This document shows, piece after piece, positions 16,173 to 24,924 of a DNA stretch of 64,000 bases. Source of the stretch: Xanthomarina arctica (lineage in GTDB: Bacteria > Bacteroidota > Bacteroidia > Flavobacteriales > Flavobacteriaceae); the NCBI RefSeq assembly GCF_014638915.1, contig NZ_BMFQ01000001.1:62001-126000 (forward strand), read 5' to 3'. The position numbers were made by a program, and so were the translations under genes. Positions within the stretch are counted from its first letter, which is position 1; the number at the start of each line of letters is the position of its first letter. Below the pieces are notes generated by a model. That model was given only the letters and a program-made list of their open reading frames with translations. It was not told the DNA's origin and did no database searches.

Positions 16173-18074
16173 TTAGGTTTTTGAGATAAATACAATTTTG
16201 GAGTTATCATGCTTTTTAATACTTAAACAAAAATCTCTGAATTCCTGATAATCTTCATTAGAATAAGAGCCTTTATTAAGTACAAGTTCACGTTTATAAG
16301 TTATAATGTTGTTTGTAATAGATATGTTTAAACTATAGGATCCAAATTTATTTTGAATGGAAACGGGCTCTTTCATGGCTTCAATGCTTAGGGCATTTGA
16401 AAATGTAATTTGATAAGTCTCTTCCTTGGTATAGCCTCTTTCAATAACAAATGGCAATTTCCTAGTCTTATACCTTGGCGGTGTAACCGTAATTTTATTA
16501 AACACATTTGGTTGAAATAATAATCTATTACCAGCTTTTGAACCATATTTAGAGATTTCCACTTCCACGTCTTCAATAAAAACAATGCTATCTTTATTGT
16601 TAGTGAAGTTCATCTTTTGAATTTCCAGATTGTTTAGATCGCTCCAAAAGTCGTTTTTATAGTAAAGCTCTTGTTCTTTTACGGTACGATTTTGCAAACC
16701 TTCGTGCTCGCCATATTGAGAACCCCTTGACTGAATTTGAATGGCCCCAGAAATAGTTCCGTTTTCGTCCAAAACCAAATCTGCATCTATTTTTTGAGTG
16801 TTTTCAGAAGCAGAATACATTTTAGTACGAACAATTCTCCCACCTTCTGGAGTAATAATTAAGGCATCTCTATCGTCAGTAAAATTGGCATTATATCCAA
16901 AGGGATTGGTTTTACTAGTGCATTCAAGCCAAATATATTCGTCATTATTAGGTATGCATAAAATAGCATGGTTGCCTTGAGTTGCAGAAAAATCTTTATC
17001 TATATCAATTAGCTTATCATCTCCATAAATTATGGTGTAATAAGAAGGAACTCCTACTTCCTTTAATAAAGCTTGGGTGTAATTGGTTAAAGCTTTACAA
17101 TCTCCATAGGCTAATCTATCAACATCTTCCGCGTTCATAGGTTTCCAACCCCCAATACCAACTTGGACGCTTATGTAACGTGTTTTATTTTGCATAAATT
17201 CATAAACAATCTTAGCTTTTTCTACGTCTGAATTTGCGTTTTTAGTAAGTTGCTTAATGGTGGTTTTGACCGTAGGTGGTAATTCTTGGGTATCACTAAT
17301 AAGGCTATTGTTCATCCATAAACCAAAATCTTCCCAAGTATTGTTGACACCTTTTACACCTTCCATTTCAAATTCTGTTAAGGCAACCTTTAACATTGGC
17401 GCATAGGAATCAAAATTTGGACTAAAAGCCTCAGGCACAATAGATGATAAATTTTCAGCTTGATAGTGATTATCACTAATTTCTTTTATAGGATAGTCTT
17501 CAAAATTTGAAGTTTTAATCTTAATAGGAATTCCTGAAGTATTTGTAATTTTGTAAGTTGCCTTTTCAGTGCTTGTATAATAACCTTCTATGGGTTTCCA
17601 ACCTGGAATAAACGCCGTAGAATTGTAGATAACTTGCGTTTCAAAAACAAGCGTATAGGGATAATTTATTGGAGTATAATCTAAATATTTTACGCGACTA
17701 TCAGAATACAGTGTACCACCTGGTACCGCACTAACATCCTTAAAATCGTTTTTTCTAAACTTTTTAATTTCCTTTCCGAAGGAATTATAAATACGAGCTT
17801 CGAGAGCTTGAATATTTATATTCTCGTCGTAATGCTGGTAAGCTCCAAGCTTATAATCTCCTTCCTTATTAAAAACTGTGATAATTCGAGTATTGGTATA
17901 CACAAACCTGTCGAAATCTGAGATTTCAATATGGACATCGTCAAACCTGACAACGGCATTCGATTTTATTTTAAGCTCCAAAGGAATAGAATTTACAGAA
18001 AGTAAATTTTCATTTTGAGCGGCTATTTGCGTATTAATTAGGGAGGAGAGTACTAAAAGTATGATTAATTTCAT
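16173..18074 (-). CDS. DUF3857/transglutaminase-domain secreted protein
   Basis: First gene of the three-gene DUF3857 cluster (633 aa), more distant from the other two. It has a signal peptide (LVLSSLINTQIAAQ), a DUF3857 domain at about 30-240 and a transglutaminase core with plausible catalytic positions: GDCKALTNY (Cys near 325), GNHAILCI (His near 368) and WLECTSKTNPFG (acidic residue near 383). Unlike its neighbours it may therefore be active, cleaving or cross-linking peptide bonds in the periplasm or at the cell surface. The substrate is unknown. Confidence 0.85.
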   Translation of the reverse strand: MKLIILLVLSSLINTQIAAQNENLLSVNSIPLELKIKSNAVVRFDDVHIEISDFDRFVYTNTRIITVFNKEGDYKLGAYQHYDENINIQALEARIYNSFGKEIKKFRKNDFKDVSAVPGGTLYSDSRVKYLDYTPINYPYTLVFETQVIYNSTAFIPGWKPIEGYYTSTEKATYKITNTSGIPIKIKTSNFEDYPIKEISDNHYQAENLSSIVPEAFSPNFDSYAPMLKVALTEFEMEGVKGVNNTWEDFGLWMNNSLISDTQELPPTVKTTIKQLTKNANSDVEKAKIVYEFMQNKTRYISVQVGIGGWKPMNAEDVDRLAYGDCKALTNYTQALLKEVGVPSYYTIIYGDDKLIDIDKDFSATQGNHAILCIPNNDEYIWLECTSKTNPFGYNANFTDDRDALIITPEGGRIVRTKMYSASENTQKIDADLVLDENGTISGAIQIQSRGSQYGEHEGLQNRTVKEQELYYKNDFWSDLNNLEIQKMNFTNNKDSIVFIEDVEVEISKYGSKAGNRLLFQPNVFNKITVTPPRYKTRKLPFVIERGYTKEETYQITFSNALSIEAMKEPVSIQNKFGSYSLNISITNNIITYKRELVLNKGSYSNEDYQEFRDFCLSIKKHDNSKIVFISKT

Positions 18075-18097
18075 GTAGGTCCTTCTTTTCTCTATCT

Positions 18098-18127
18098 CAA
18101 AAATAGAATTTTTTGTGAAAAAACAAA
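18098..18127 (-). promoter_or_regulatory. Promoter of the DUF3857 cluster
   Basis: The minus strand carries TTTG (18124-18127), an 18-bp spacer and TATTTTTG (18098-18105), a close fit to the Bacteroidota consensus. The predicted start is about 17 nt before the first ATG. Confidence 0.65.
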
Positions 18128-18149
18128 GCTTTTAATAAAATTAATTCAC

Positions 18150-18601
18150 TTATTCTTTATTTTTAGAATCCATGATAATGGTTACTGGACCATCATTTAA
18201 AAGTTCTACTTTCATGTCTGCTCCAAATTCTCCCGTTTGAACGGACTTTCCTAAATCTGTTTCTAATTGTTTCACAAAAGCTTCATAAAGAGGAATGGCA
18301 ATATCTGATTTTGCCGCTTTAATATAGCTTGGCCTATGCCTTTTTTTGTGTTTGCGTGAAGTGTAAACTGACTAACAACAATGGCATCTCCTTTCATTTG
18401 AATCAGAGATTGATTCATGACACCATGTTCATCATTAAAAATTCTAAGATTGGCTGTTTTATTGGATAACCATACAATGTCTTCATTGGTATCTTCGTTT
18501 ACAATACCTATCAAAACAAGTAATCCATTAGTAATGGATGCTACTTTGGTATCTTCAATTGTGACACTAGCTTTTGAAACTCTTTGAATAACTACTTTCA
18601 T
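18150..18601 (-). pseudogene. dtd: D-aminoacyl-tRNA deacylase, frameshifted
   Basis: DTD removes D-amino acids mischarged on tRNA. The first frame gives a good N-terminus (KVVIQRVSKASVTI, then DAIVVSQFTLHANTKKG) but goes out of frame and stops at 18272. The other frame continues the family sequence without loss (RPSYIKAAKSDIAIPLYEAF, then TGEFGADMKVELLNDGPVTI) to a stop at 18150. The total of 452 nt is one base short of 150 codons plus stop, the normal length. The break is at 18331-18340, where GGCATAGG replaces an expected GGCAATAGG, directly after a run of seven A. It is either a one-base deletion, a sequencing error, or a -1 ribosomal slip on A-AAA-AAA. Confidence 0.85.
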
Positions 18602-18633
18602 GATTTACTTTAATTGCAAAGGAATATAAAAAC

Positions 18634-19593
18634 TTATTCTTGATCTTTTTCCCAAGTATCTGTTCGGTAATGCTCATCCTCATCTTCAATAATTTGCAAA
18701 TAACTTCTATATCTTGAATAAGCAATTTCGTCTTTATCTAAAGCGTCTTTTACGGCACATTTTGGTTCGTCCACATGAATGCAGTTATTAAACTTACAGT
18801 CTTGTTTTAGTTTAAAAAACTCAGGAAAGTAGTCTCCTACCTCCGTTTTATCCATATCTACTACCCCAAAACCTTTAATTCCTGGTGTATCTATAATTTT
18901 AGCACCAAAGCTTAAATCGTACATTTCTGCAAATGTTGTGGTATGCTGTCCTTGCATGTGCTGACTAGAAATAGCTTTAGTTTTTAAATCTAAATCTGCT
19001 TCTATGGCATTTACTAAGGTTGATTTTCCAACCCCAGAATGACCAGCAAACATGCTTACTTTATCTTTCATTAAAGCTTTTACCTTATCCAAATTTTTTC
19101 CAGTAGTTGCTGAAATTCCAATACATTCATACCCAATCTGTCTGTAAACATGGGCTAAATATCGAACCTCATCAAGGGTTTCTTCGGGATAGGTATCAAT
19201 TTTATTAAATAGCAAAATGGTTTTAATAGAATACGCTTCGGCAGTTACCAAAAACCTATCGATAAAACTTGTAAAAGTTGGAGGATTATCAATGGTTACT
19301 AATAGAAAAACCTGATCGATGTTTGAAGCAATAATGTGTGTTTGCTTTGAAAGATTCACAGATTTTCTAACAATGTAATTTTTTCTGTCGTGAATGTAGG
19401 TTACAACACCAACTGGTTCATCGTTATTCTCCGTATCTAAATCGAAGTCAACGCGATCTCCAACTGCAATTGGATTGGTACTTTTAATACCTTGCATTCG
19501 GAATTTCCCCTTAATTCGGCATTGATATGTGGCACCTAAATCTGTTTTTACAGTGTACCAACTTCCAGTAGATTTATATACTATTCCTGTCAT
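18634..19593 (-). CDS. rsgA: Ribosome small-subunit GTPase RsgA
   Basis: Circularly permuted GTPase that assists late 30S maturation and releases assembly factors. The 319-residue protein has an N-terminal OB fold (TGIVYKSTGSWYTVKTDLGA), then the permuted G motifs: NKID (G4, near 130), GHSGVGKST (G1, near 184) and DTPG (G3, near 228). A C-terminal zinc knuckle reads CKFNNCIHVDEPKC. It is followed 32 nt later by dtd, so the two are likely co-transcribed. Confidence 0.95.
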   Translation of the reverse strand: MTGIVYKSTGSWYTVKTDLGATYQCRIKGKFRMQGIKSTNPIAVGDRVDFDLDTENNDEPVGVVTYIHDRKNYIVRKSVNLSKQTHIIASNIDQVFLLVTIDNPPTFTSFIDRFLVTAEAYSIKTILLFNKIDTYPEETLDEVRYLAHVYRQIGYECIGISATTGKNLDKVKALMKDKVSMFAGHSGVGKSTLVNAIEADLDLKTKAISSQHMQGQHTTTFAEMYDLSFGAKIIDTPGIKGFGVVDMDKTEVGDYFPEFFKLKQDCKFNNCIHVDEPKCAVKDALDKDEIAYSRYRSYLQIIEDEDEHYRTDTWEKDQE

Positions 19594-19663
19594 TATTACA
19601 AAGATGCCATTATTAATTAATATTTAAAAGAGATTCGTTAATAATGGCATGATCTATTTGTAA

Positions 19664-20746
19664 TTAACTGTTGATAATTTTATCCTGGTGATTAATAGAC
19701 TCTTGATGAACAGCTTTAAAAACACGTAAAATAAATTCTTCACTTAGGTTCTTTTCTTCCCCTTGAAGAATCATTTTTCCAAGAATCTCATTCCAACGTT
19801 TGGTTTGTAAAACGGCTACGTTATGAGATTTTTTAAGAGACCCAATATCATCGGCTACTTTCATACGCTTACCCAACATATCTATTAATTGATGATCTAT
19901 AACATCAATTTGAGTACGCATGGTATTAATTTTATTTTTGAATTCGGCTGCTTCTCCAATTTCTTTTCTAATACGTAAATCTTTTGTGTACTGAATTAAA
20001 GTTTCTGGAGTAATTTGTTGAGAAGCATCGCTCCAAGCTTTATCTGGGTTGTGATGCGTTTCCACCATCAATCCATCGTAATTTAAATCTAGAGCAGTTT
20101 GACATAAGTCGAAAATAATATCTCTACGTCCTGCAATATGCGAAGGATCTAAAATAAGAGGTAAATCTGGAAAACGATTTTGCAAATCTATTGGCAATTG
20201 CCATTCCGGATTGTTTCTATATCTGGTTTTTTCGTAGGTTGAAAACCCTCTGTGAATAACACCCAGATTATTAATTCCTGATGTGTGAAGTCTCTCTACA
20301 GCACCTAACCACAAAGCTAAATCTGGATTCACCGGATTTTTAACTAACACAATTTTATCTGTTCCTTTTAAAGCTTCAGCAATTTCCTGAACAATAAACG
20401 GACTAACGGTAGTTCTTGCTCCAATCCATAAAACATCCACATCGTGTTGCATAGCTAAATCTACGTGATTTGCATTAGCAACTTCAGTAGAAATAAGCAT
20501 ACCTGTTTCTTCTTTCGCTTTCTGTAACCATTTTAAACCTAAGGCTCCAACACCTTCAAAATTTCCTGGTCTTGTTCTTGGTTTCCAAATTCCAGCACGT
20601 AAAACAGTGGCGTCACTATCTTTTAATTGATGTGCAATTGTTAATACCTGCTCTTCAGTTTCTGCACTGCAAGGTCCTGCTATCACTAAAGGGTGTTCTA
20701 AATTGAAAGCATTTAACCAGTTTCTAAGTTCTTTTTTGTTTTCCAT
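19664..20746 (-). CDS. Bifunctional DAHP synthase / chorismate mutase type II
   Basis: Fuses the first step of the shikimate pathway with the branch step to prephenate. Residues 1-260 are a type I-beta DAHP synthase (LVIAGPCSAET, LRAGIWKPRTRPG, DPSHIAGRRD). Residues 270-355 form an AroQ-type chorismate mutase (NTMRTQIDVIDHQLIDMLGK, then RMKVADDIGSLKK). The mutase domain probably gives feedback sensitivity to prephenate, as in related fusions. It is the last enzyme gene of the aromatic operon, 96 bp after tyrA, and a possible internal promoter lies in that gap. Confidence 0.93.
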   Translation of the reverse strand: MENKKELRNWLNAFNLEHPLVIAGPCSAETEEQVLTIAHQLKDSDATVLRAGIWKPRTRPGNFEGVGALGLKWLQKAKEETGMLISTEVANANHVDLAMQHDVDVLWIGARTTVSPFIVQEIAEALKGTDKIVLVKNPVNPDLALWLGAVERLHTSGINNLGVIHRGFSTYEKTRYRNNPEWQLPIDLQNRFPDLPLILDPSHIAGRRDIIFDLCQTALDLNYDGLMVETHHNPDKAWSDASQQITPETLIQYTKDLRIRKEIGEAAEFKNKINTMRTQIDVIDHQLIDMLGKRMKVADDIGSLKKSHNVAVLQTKRWNEILGKMILQGEEKNLSEEFILRVFKAVHQESINHQDKIINS

Positions 20747-20763
20747 AATTTGTTTTTAAAATC

Positions 20764-20796
20764 CAAATTTAAAATCCCAGATTCTAAGTTAATCAA
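20764..20796 (-). promoter_or_regulatory. Possible internal promoter before DAHP synthase-chorismate mutase
   Basis: TTG (complement of 20794-20796), a 22-bp spacer and TAAATTTG (complement of 20764-20771) lie in the tyrA-DAHP synthase gap. The same stretch contains degenerate 7-bp AAATCCA-like units, so the match could be incidental. Confidence 0.35.
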
Positions 20797-20842
20797 CTAC
20801 TTGACTAGTTTGGAATTTGTAATTTTATTTTTGGTGCTTTAT

Positions 20843-21694
20843 TTATTGTATTCCTTTTAATATGTCTTTAATATGATTTGTACTTTCCATTTCATTAAAA
20901 ATGTCTTCAAAATTATCTGCTTCCATAAACTCTTTAAACTTAGTCAGATTGTTTATATACTCGTTTAATGTTTCTATAACATTTGTTTTATTCTGTTTAA
21001 AGATAGGCGTCCACATGTGTGGAGAGCTTTTTGCCAACCTTACTGTAGAAGCAAAACCACTACCAGCTAAATCGAAAATATCGCGTTCATTTTTCTCTTT
21101 TTCAATAACTGTTTTCCCTAGCATAAATGCGCTGATATGTGATAAATGAGACACATAAGCAATGTGTTTATCGTGTGCATCAGGATTCATGTAACGCATA
21201 TTCATTCCCATAATCTTAAAAATGGTTAAAGCGCGTTCTTGCAATTTAAATGCTGTTTTTTCTACTTCGCAAATAATATTTGTTTTGCCCTTAAACAAGC
21301 CTTCCAAAGCTGCTTTTGGTCCAGAAAACTCTGTACCTGCAATAGGATGAGTCGCTAAAAAGTTTCTACGCTTTGGATGATTTTCCACTGCCTTGCAAAT
21401 ACTTGCCTTAGTCGAACCAGAATCGATTACTAAAGTCTCCTCTGAAACTTTATCTAAAATTTCTGGTAATAAAATTTCGGTTGCATCGACTGGAATAGAA
21501 ACAATTACTAAATCGGCTTTATGTAAATCTTCAAAAGTGGCTGTTTTATCAATTATTTTTAAAGATAAAGCGTCTTTTAAATGGATTTTATTTTTATCAA
21601 CTCCATAAATCATTATGTCTGGATTTAATTTCTTAATATCTTTTGCGATACTGCCTCCAATTAAACCAACTCCTATAATGTATATATTTTTCAT
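20843..21694 (-). CDS. tyrA: Prephenate dehydrogenase
   Basis: NAD(P)-dependent oxidative decarboxylation of prephenate to 4-hydroxyphenylpyruvate, the tyrosine branch. The Rossmann motif IIGVGLIGGSIAKDI opens the protein, followed by ATHPIAGTEFSG (catalytic His) near residue 118 and helical dimer segments with HDKHIAYVSHLSHISAFML. A longer frame begins at 21724, but the Met at 21694 is preferred. It puts the nucleotide-binding motif at the extreme N-terminus and starts 1 nt after the aminotransferase stop. The resulting 283 residues are typical. Confidence 0.92.
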   Translation of the reverse strand: MKNIYIIGVGLIGGSIAKDIKKLNPDIMIYGVDKNKIHLKDALSLKIIDKTATFEDLHKADLVIVSIPVDATEILLPEILDKVSEETLVIDSGSTKASICKAVENHPKRRNFLATHPIAGTEFSGPKAALEGLFKGKTNIICEVEKTAFKLQERALTIFKIMGMNMRYMNPDAHDKHIAYVSHLSHISAFMLGKTVIEKEKNERDIFDLAGSGFASTVRLAKSSPHMWTPIFKQNKTNVIETLNEYINNLTKFKEFMEADNFEDIFNEMESTNHIKDILKGIQ

Positions 21695-21695
21695 T

Positions 21696-22841
21696 TTATT
21701 TAATTCTTGATATAGCTTCTTCAATTACCTCTGTGGATGCGCATAGTGAAAACCTAACATATCCTTCACCTTGGCTTCCAAAAATAGTTCCTGGAGCAAT
21801 AAAAATATCGTGTTCTTTTAATAGTAAATCGACAAATTCTTCCGACTTTAAAAAAGCTGGGGTCTTTGCCCAAACAAACAATCCAGCGGCTCCTTTGTCG
21901 TAAGTACAATTTAAGCTATCGGCTAATTCCCAAACTAATTTGCGTCTTTCTTCATAGACGTTATTCAAGCTTACAAACCATAATTTCGAACATTTCAAGG
22001 CTTCAATTGCCCCTTTTTGGATTCCGTAAAACATTCCGGAATCCATGTTGCTTTTAACTTTTATAATATGGTTTATATAGTCTGATTTTCCTAAAACCAT
22101 TCCCACTCTCCAACCAGACATATTAAAGGTTTTACTTAAAGAATTCATTTCCAAACACACATCTTTTGCACCCGGAATACTTAAAAGACTTCTTGGAGCA
22201 TCATTCAAAATAAACGAATAAGGATTATCGTTTACAATAAGTATCTGATGTTTTTTAGCAAAGGCAACCAATCTTATAAAAAACCCTTCAGTTGCTTTCG
22301 CCCCTGTTGGCATGTTAGGATAATTGACCCACATAATTTTAACTTTGGATAAATCTTGCTTTTCCAGTAATTCTAAATCTGGCATCCAATTTTGTTCTTC
22401 AGTTAAATCGTATAAAACAAGTTCTGCGCCAAGCAATTTTGTAACAGAAGCATAGGTTGGATATCCCGGATTTGGAATTAGCACCTGATCTCCTGGATTT
22501 AAAAAAGCCATAGAAATATGCATAATCCCTTCCTTACTTCCCATTAACGGCAATACTTCTGTGGCAGGACTTAAAAAAACTTGAAACTGCTCTTTATAAA
22601 AAGACACCATAGCTTCACGTAATTCTGGTAACCCTTGATAACTTTGATACTGATTTGCAGACTCATCTTTTAAACTCTCGCACAAAGTAGATATTACTTT
22701 TTGTGGCGGTTGTAGGTCTGGGCTCCCAATACCTAAATTGATAATTGGTTTTCCATTTGCTTGCAACAATCTAACTTCTCGAAGTTTTTTCGAAAAGTAG
22801 TATTCTTCTACAGTTTGCAATCTTTGCGCTGCTTCAATCAT
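21696..22841 (-). CDS. Class I/II PLP aminotransferase of the aromatic operon
   Basis: Fold-type I aminotransferase of 381 residues. The PLP lysine lies in NSLSKTFNMSGWRVG near residue 235, the Asp/Tyr anchor in NDNPYSFIL, and the substrate-carboxylate Arg in YVRFSLCAS near the C-terminus. It is placed between prephenate dehydratase and prephenate dehydrogenase with an ATGA overlap at its start. It most likely carries out the final transamination to phenylalanine and tyrosine, or acts on prephenate. The sequence alone does not separate aromatic, aspartate and LL-diaminopimelate activities. Confidence 0.88.
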   Translation of the reverse strand: MIEAAQRLQTVEEYYFSKKLREVRLLQANGKPIINLGIGSPDLQPPQKVISTLCESLKDESANQYQSYQGLPELREAMVSFYKEQFQVFLSPATEVLPLMGSKEGIMHISMAFLNPGDQVLIPNPGYPTYASVTKLLGAELVLYDLTEEQNWMPDLELLEKQDLSKVKIMWVNYPNMPTGAKATEGFFIRLVAFAKKHQILIVNDNPYSFILNDAPRSLLSIPGAKDVCLEMNSLSKTFNMSGWRVGMVLGKSDYINHIIKVKSNMDSGMFYGIQKGAIEALKCSKLWFVSLNNVYEERRKLVWELADSLNCTYDKGAAGLFVWAKTPAFLKSEEFVDLLLKEHDIFIAPGTIFGSQGEGYVRFSLCASTEVIEEAISRIK

Positions 22842-23665
22842 AATTTTGCGTCTTTAAATTCGCCTAATATTTTAAATTTTTCTGTCATGATTTCCATAAT
22901 AGAAATAGCTTTTTTATAATCTCCGTAATCGTTAAAGGTAACATCCACAAAAAAGGCATATTTCCAAGGCGTTTCAATTTTTGGCATGGATTGTATTTTA
23001 GTTAAATTCAGCTTACAATCGCTCATCACATTTAACATGGCGGCCAAACTCCCTCTTTTGTGTTCCAACTCGAATTTTATAGACGCTTTGCTTATGTCCG
23101 ATTCTGATACCTCATGATTCTCTTTTTTTACAATTACAAATCGAGTCTCGTTCTGTTTTATAGTTTGAATACTTTCAGAAATGATATTTAATTCAAACAA
23201 TTCAGATGCTAATTTACTAGCAATAGCGGCAACTCCTTTTAAGTTTTTGGTTCGAATTCGCTGTGCTACTTCGGCCGTATCTTTATCTTCAACCAACTTA
23301 ATATGTGGGTATTTTTTAAAAAACTCCTTGCATTGCAATAAAGCCATAGGATGTGAATACACCTCAACAATATCGTTAATATCCTGATTTGGCAATGCCA
23401 TTAAATGGTGTTGCACATCTAAATAATGCTCTCCAACCATGTGCAAATTATGGTTATCTATCAGGGCGTAATTTGGAATAATAGATCCCGCAATCGAATT
23501 TTCTAAAGCCATAACAACAGCATCAGATTCTCCTGTAAGTAAGCTTTGTACAACTTCATCAAAAGTCAAACACTCCTTTAAAGTAATTTCATCTCCAAAA
23601 TACTGCTGAGATACAATATGGTGGAAAGATCCTTTTACTCCTTGAATGGCTACTGTTTTTATCAT
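22838..23665 (-). CDS. pheA: Prephenate dehydratase
   Basis: Converts prephenate to phenylpyruvate. The 275-residue protein has the periplasmic-binding-like catalytic domain with VAIQGVKGSFHH at the start, AVVMALENSIAGSI near residue 52 and the catalytic NETRFVIV motif near residue 175. A C-terminal ACT domain (residues 195-270, SIKFELEHKRGSLAAMLNVM, then LTKIQSMP) is the expected phenylalanine sensor. There is no fused chorismate mutase; that activity is at the end of the operon. It is the first structural gene after the leader attenuator. Confidence 0.93.
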   Translation of the reverse strand: MIKTVAIQGVKGSFHHIVSQQYFGDEITLKECLTFDEVVQSLLTGESDAVVMALENSIAGSIIPNYALIDNHNLHMVGEHYLDVQHHLMALPNQDINDIVEVYSHPMALLQCKEFFKKYPHIKLVEDKDTAEVAQRIRTKNLKGVAAIASKLASELFELNIISESIQTIKQNETRFVIVKKENHEVSESDISKASIKFELEHKRGSLAAMLNVMSDCKLNLTKIQSMPKIETPWKYAFFVDVTFNDYGDYKKAISIMEIMTEKFKILGEFKDAKL

Positions 23666-23716
23666 CTTTATTATCTTAATAATCTTTGTTTTATGACTTC
23701 CAAAACTTTCTTAAAC

Positions 23717-23746
23717 AAAAAAAGTCCCGATTTTCATCGAGACTTT
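23717..23746 (-). terminator. Attenuator terminator of the aromatic operon
   Basis: On the minus strand AAAGTCTCGAT pairs with ATCGGGACTTT (11 bp with one G-U, loop GAAA) and is followed by seven U. It stands between the leader peptide and pheA. The 5' arm AGTCTCG can instead pair with CGAGACT inside the leader reading frame (complement of 23787-23793), forming an antiterminator. Confidence 0.85.
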
Positions 23747-23774
23747 TATAACATGTATTATTTTTATATTTAAA

Positions 23775-23855
23775 TTACATATACAGAGTCTCGTTTCCTT
23801 TGCTAAAAAAGAAATAATTCCAGTTGTAATATGCAAAACTCAATGTTGTTTTCAT
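23775..23855 (-). CDS. Leader peptide of the aromatic amino acid operon
   Basis: A 26-residue open frame with ATG and TAA. Nine residues are aromatic (4 Phe, 4 Tyr, 1 Trp), concentrated in the block YYNWNYFFF. It is placed just before a terminator hairpin and 110 nt upstream of pheA. In the classical attenuation model, a ribosome stalled at the aromatic codons leaves CGAGACT (codons 21-23) free to pair with the terminator's 5' arm and transcription continues. A ribosome that reaches the stop covers it and the terminator forms. The pathway of the downstream genes matches the codons. Confidence 0.85.
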   Translation of the reverse strand: MKTTLSFAYYNWNYFFFSKGNETLYM

Positions 23856-23865
23856 AATCAGACTG

Positions 23866-23894
23866 CTAATGTAATTAATTAATTGAAAAAACAA
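23866..23894 (-). promoter_or_regulatory. Candidate promoter of the aromatic operon
   Basis: TTG (complement of 23892-23894), an 18-bp spacer and TACATTAG (complement of 23866-23873), one base from the TAnnTTTG consensus. The leader peptide ATG is only about 10 nt downstream, so the transcript would have a very short 5' end. Confidence 0.4.
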
Positions 23895-23964
23895 CATGTA
23901 TCCATGATTTTTTAATTGAAATGGTTTGATAATTAGTTATTTTTACCAAAAATTTAAGAGTTTT

Positions 23965-24858
23965 ATGTCTATTGAAGTTGAAAATATCTCAAAAGTTTAC
24001 GGGTCTCAAAAAGTATTAAACAATATTTCCTTCAAGGTAAACAAACCTGAAATTGTTGGATTTTTAGGTCCGAATGGCGCTGGAAAATCAACGATGATGA
24101 AAATTTTAACCACCTATATTGATGCTTCTGAAGGTCAGGCTAAAGTGAATGACTTTAATGTAAACACCAATAAAAAGCAAGTACAACAAAGTGTTGGGTA
24201 TTTACCAGAACACAATCCGTTGTATTTAGAACAATATGTTAGAGAATATTTAGATTTCAACGCCCAAGTATATGGTGTTGAAAAACAACGCATAGAAGAA
24301 GTCATTCAGCTTACAGGATTAACACCTGAAGCACATAAAAAAATTGGTCAACTCTCTAAAGGTTATAGACAACGTGTAGGATTAGCTAATGCCCTTTTAC
24401 ATAATCCGGATGTTTTAATATTAGATGAACCTACAACCGGATTAGATCCAAATCAATTAGTAGAAATCAGAAATTTGATTAAAGATATAGGAAAAGAAAA
24501 AACGGTTTTCCTTTCTACACATATCATGCAAGAGGTTGAAGCCATGTGCGACCGAGTTATAATTATAAATAAAGGTGAAATTGTAGCAGATAAAAAATTG
24601 AAAGAACTTCGTGATGGGCAAGAGCAAATTGTTATTGTAGAATTTGATTACAGAGTTGAAGATGCTTTTTTATTGAAACTACCAAAAGCGAAACATGTTG
24701 TAAATACGCACGATTTTATATATGAAATTACTTTTTCAACTTCAGAAGATATGCGTTCTCATGTATTTGATTTTGCACATGACAATCAATTAAAGATTCT
24801 TCAGTTAAATCAGAAAAATATGAGCCTGGAAAGTTTGTTTCGGGAACTTACGAAATGA
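23965..24858 (+). CDS. gldA: Gliding-motility ABC transporter ATP-binding protein GldA
   Basis: ATPase subunit of the Gld ABC transporter, which in Flavobacterium works with GldF and GldG in gliding. The 297-residue protein has Walker A GPNGAGKST near residue 36, a Q-loop in SVGYLPEHNPLY, signature LSKGYRQRVGLA near residue 133, Walker B VLILDEPTTGLD and the H-loop in FLSTHIMQE. The C-terminal 80 residues form the extra domain of this subgroup. An upstream in-frame Met at 23926 exists, but MSIEVENISKVYG is the normal start. The partner genes gldF and gldG are not in the window. Confidence 0.85.
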   Translation: MSIEVENISKVYGSQKVLNNISFKVNKPEIVGFLGPNGAGKSTMMKILTTYIDASEGQAKVNDFNVNTNKKQVQQSVGYLPEHNPLYLEQYVREYLDFNAQVYGVEKQRIEEVIQLTGLTPEAHKKIGQLSKGYRQRVGLANALLHNPDVLILDEPTTGLDPNQLVEIRNLIKDIGKEKTVFLSTHIMQEVEAMCDRVIIINKGEIVADKKLKELRDGQEQIVIVEFDYRVEDAFLLKLPKAKHVVNTHDFIYEITFSTSEDMRSHVFDFAHDNQLKILQLNQKNMSLESLFRELTK

Positions 24859-24924
24859 TTTTGATATTTGTGCTATGACACAGAGTCCCACTTAGAAAAC
24901 GCTGAGTTTCAAAGAGAATTTTTT

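Noticed and set aside
24859-24924. Terminator between gldA and the GIN-domain lipoprotein gene
   Set aside because: The 66-bp convergent gap has no stem with a T run that I can support.
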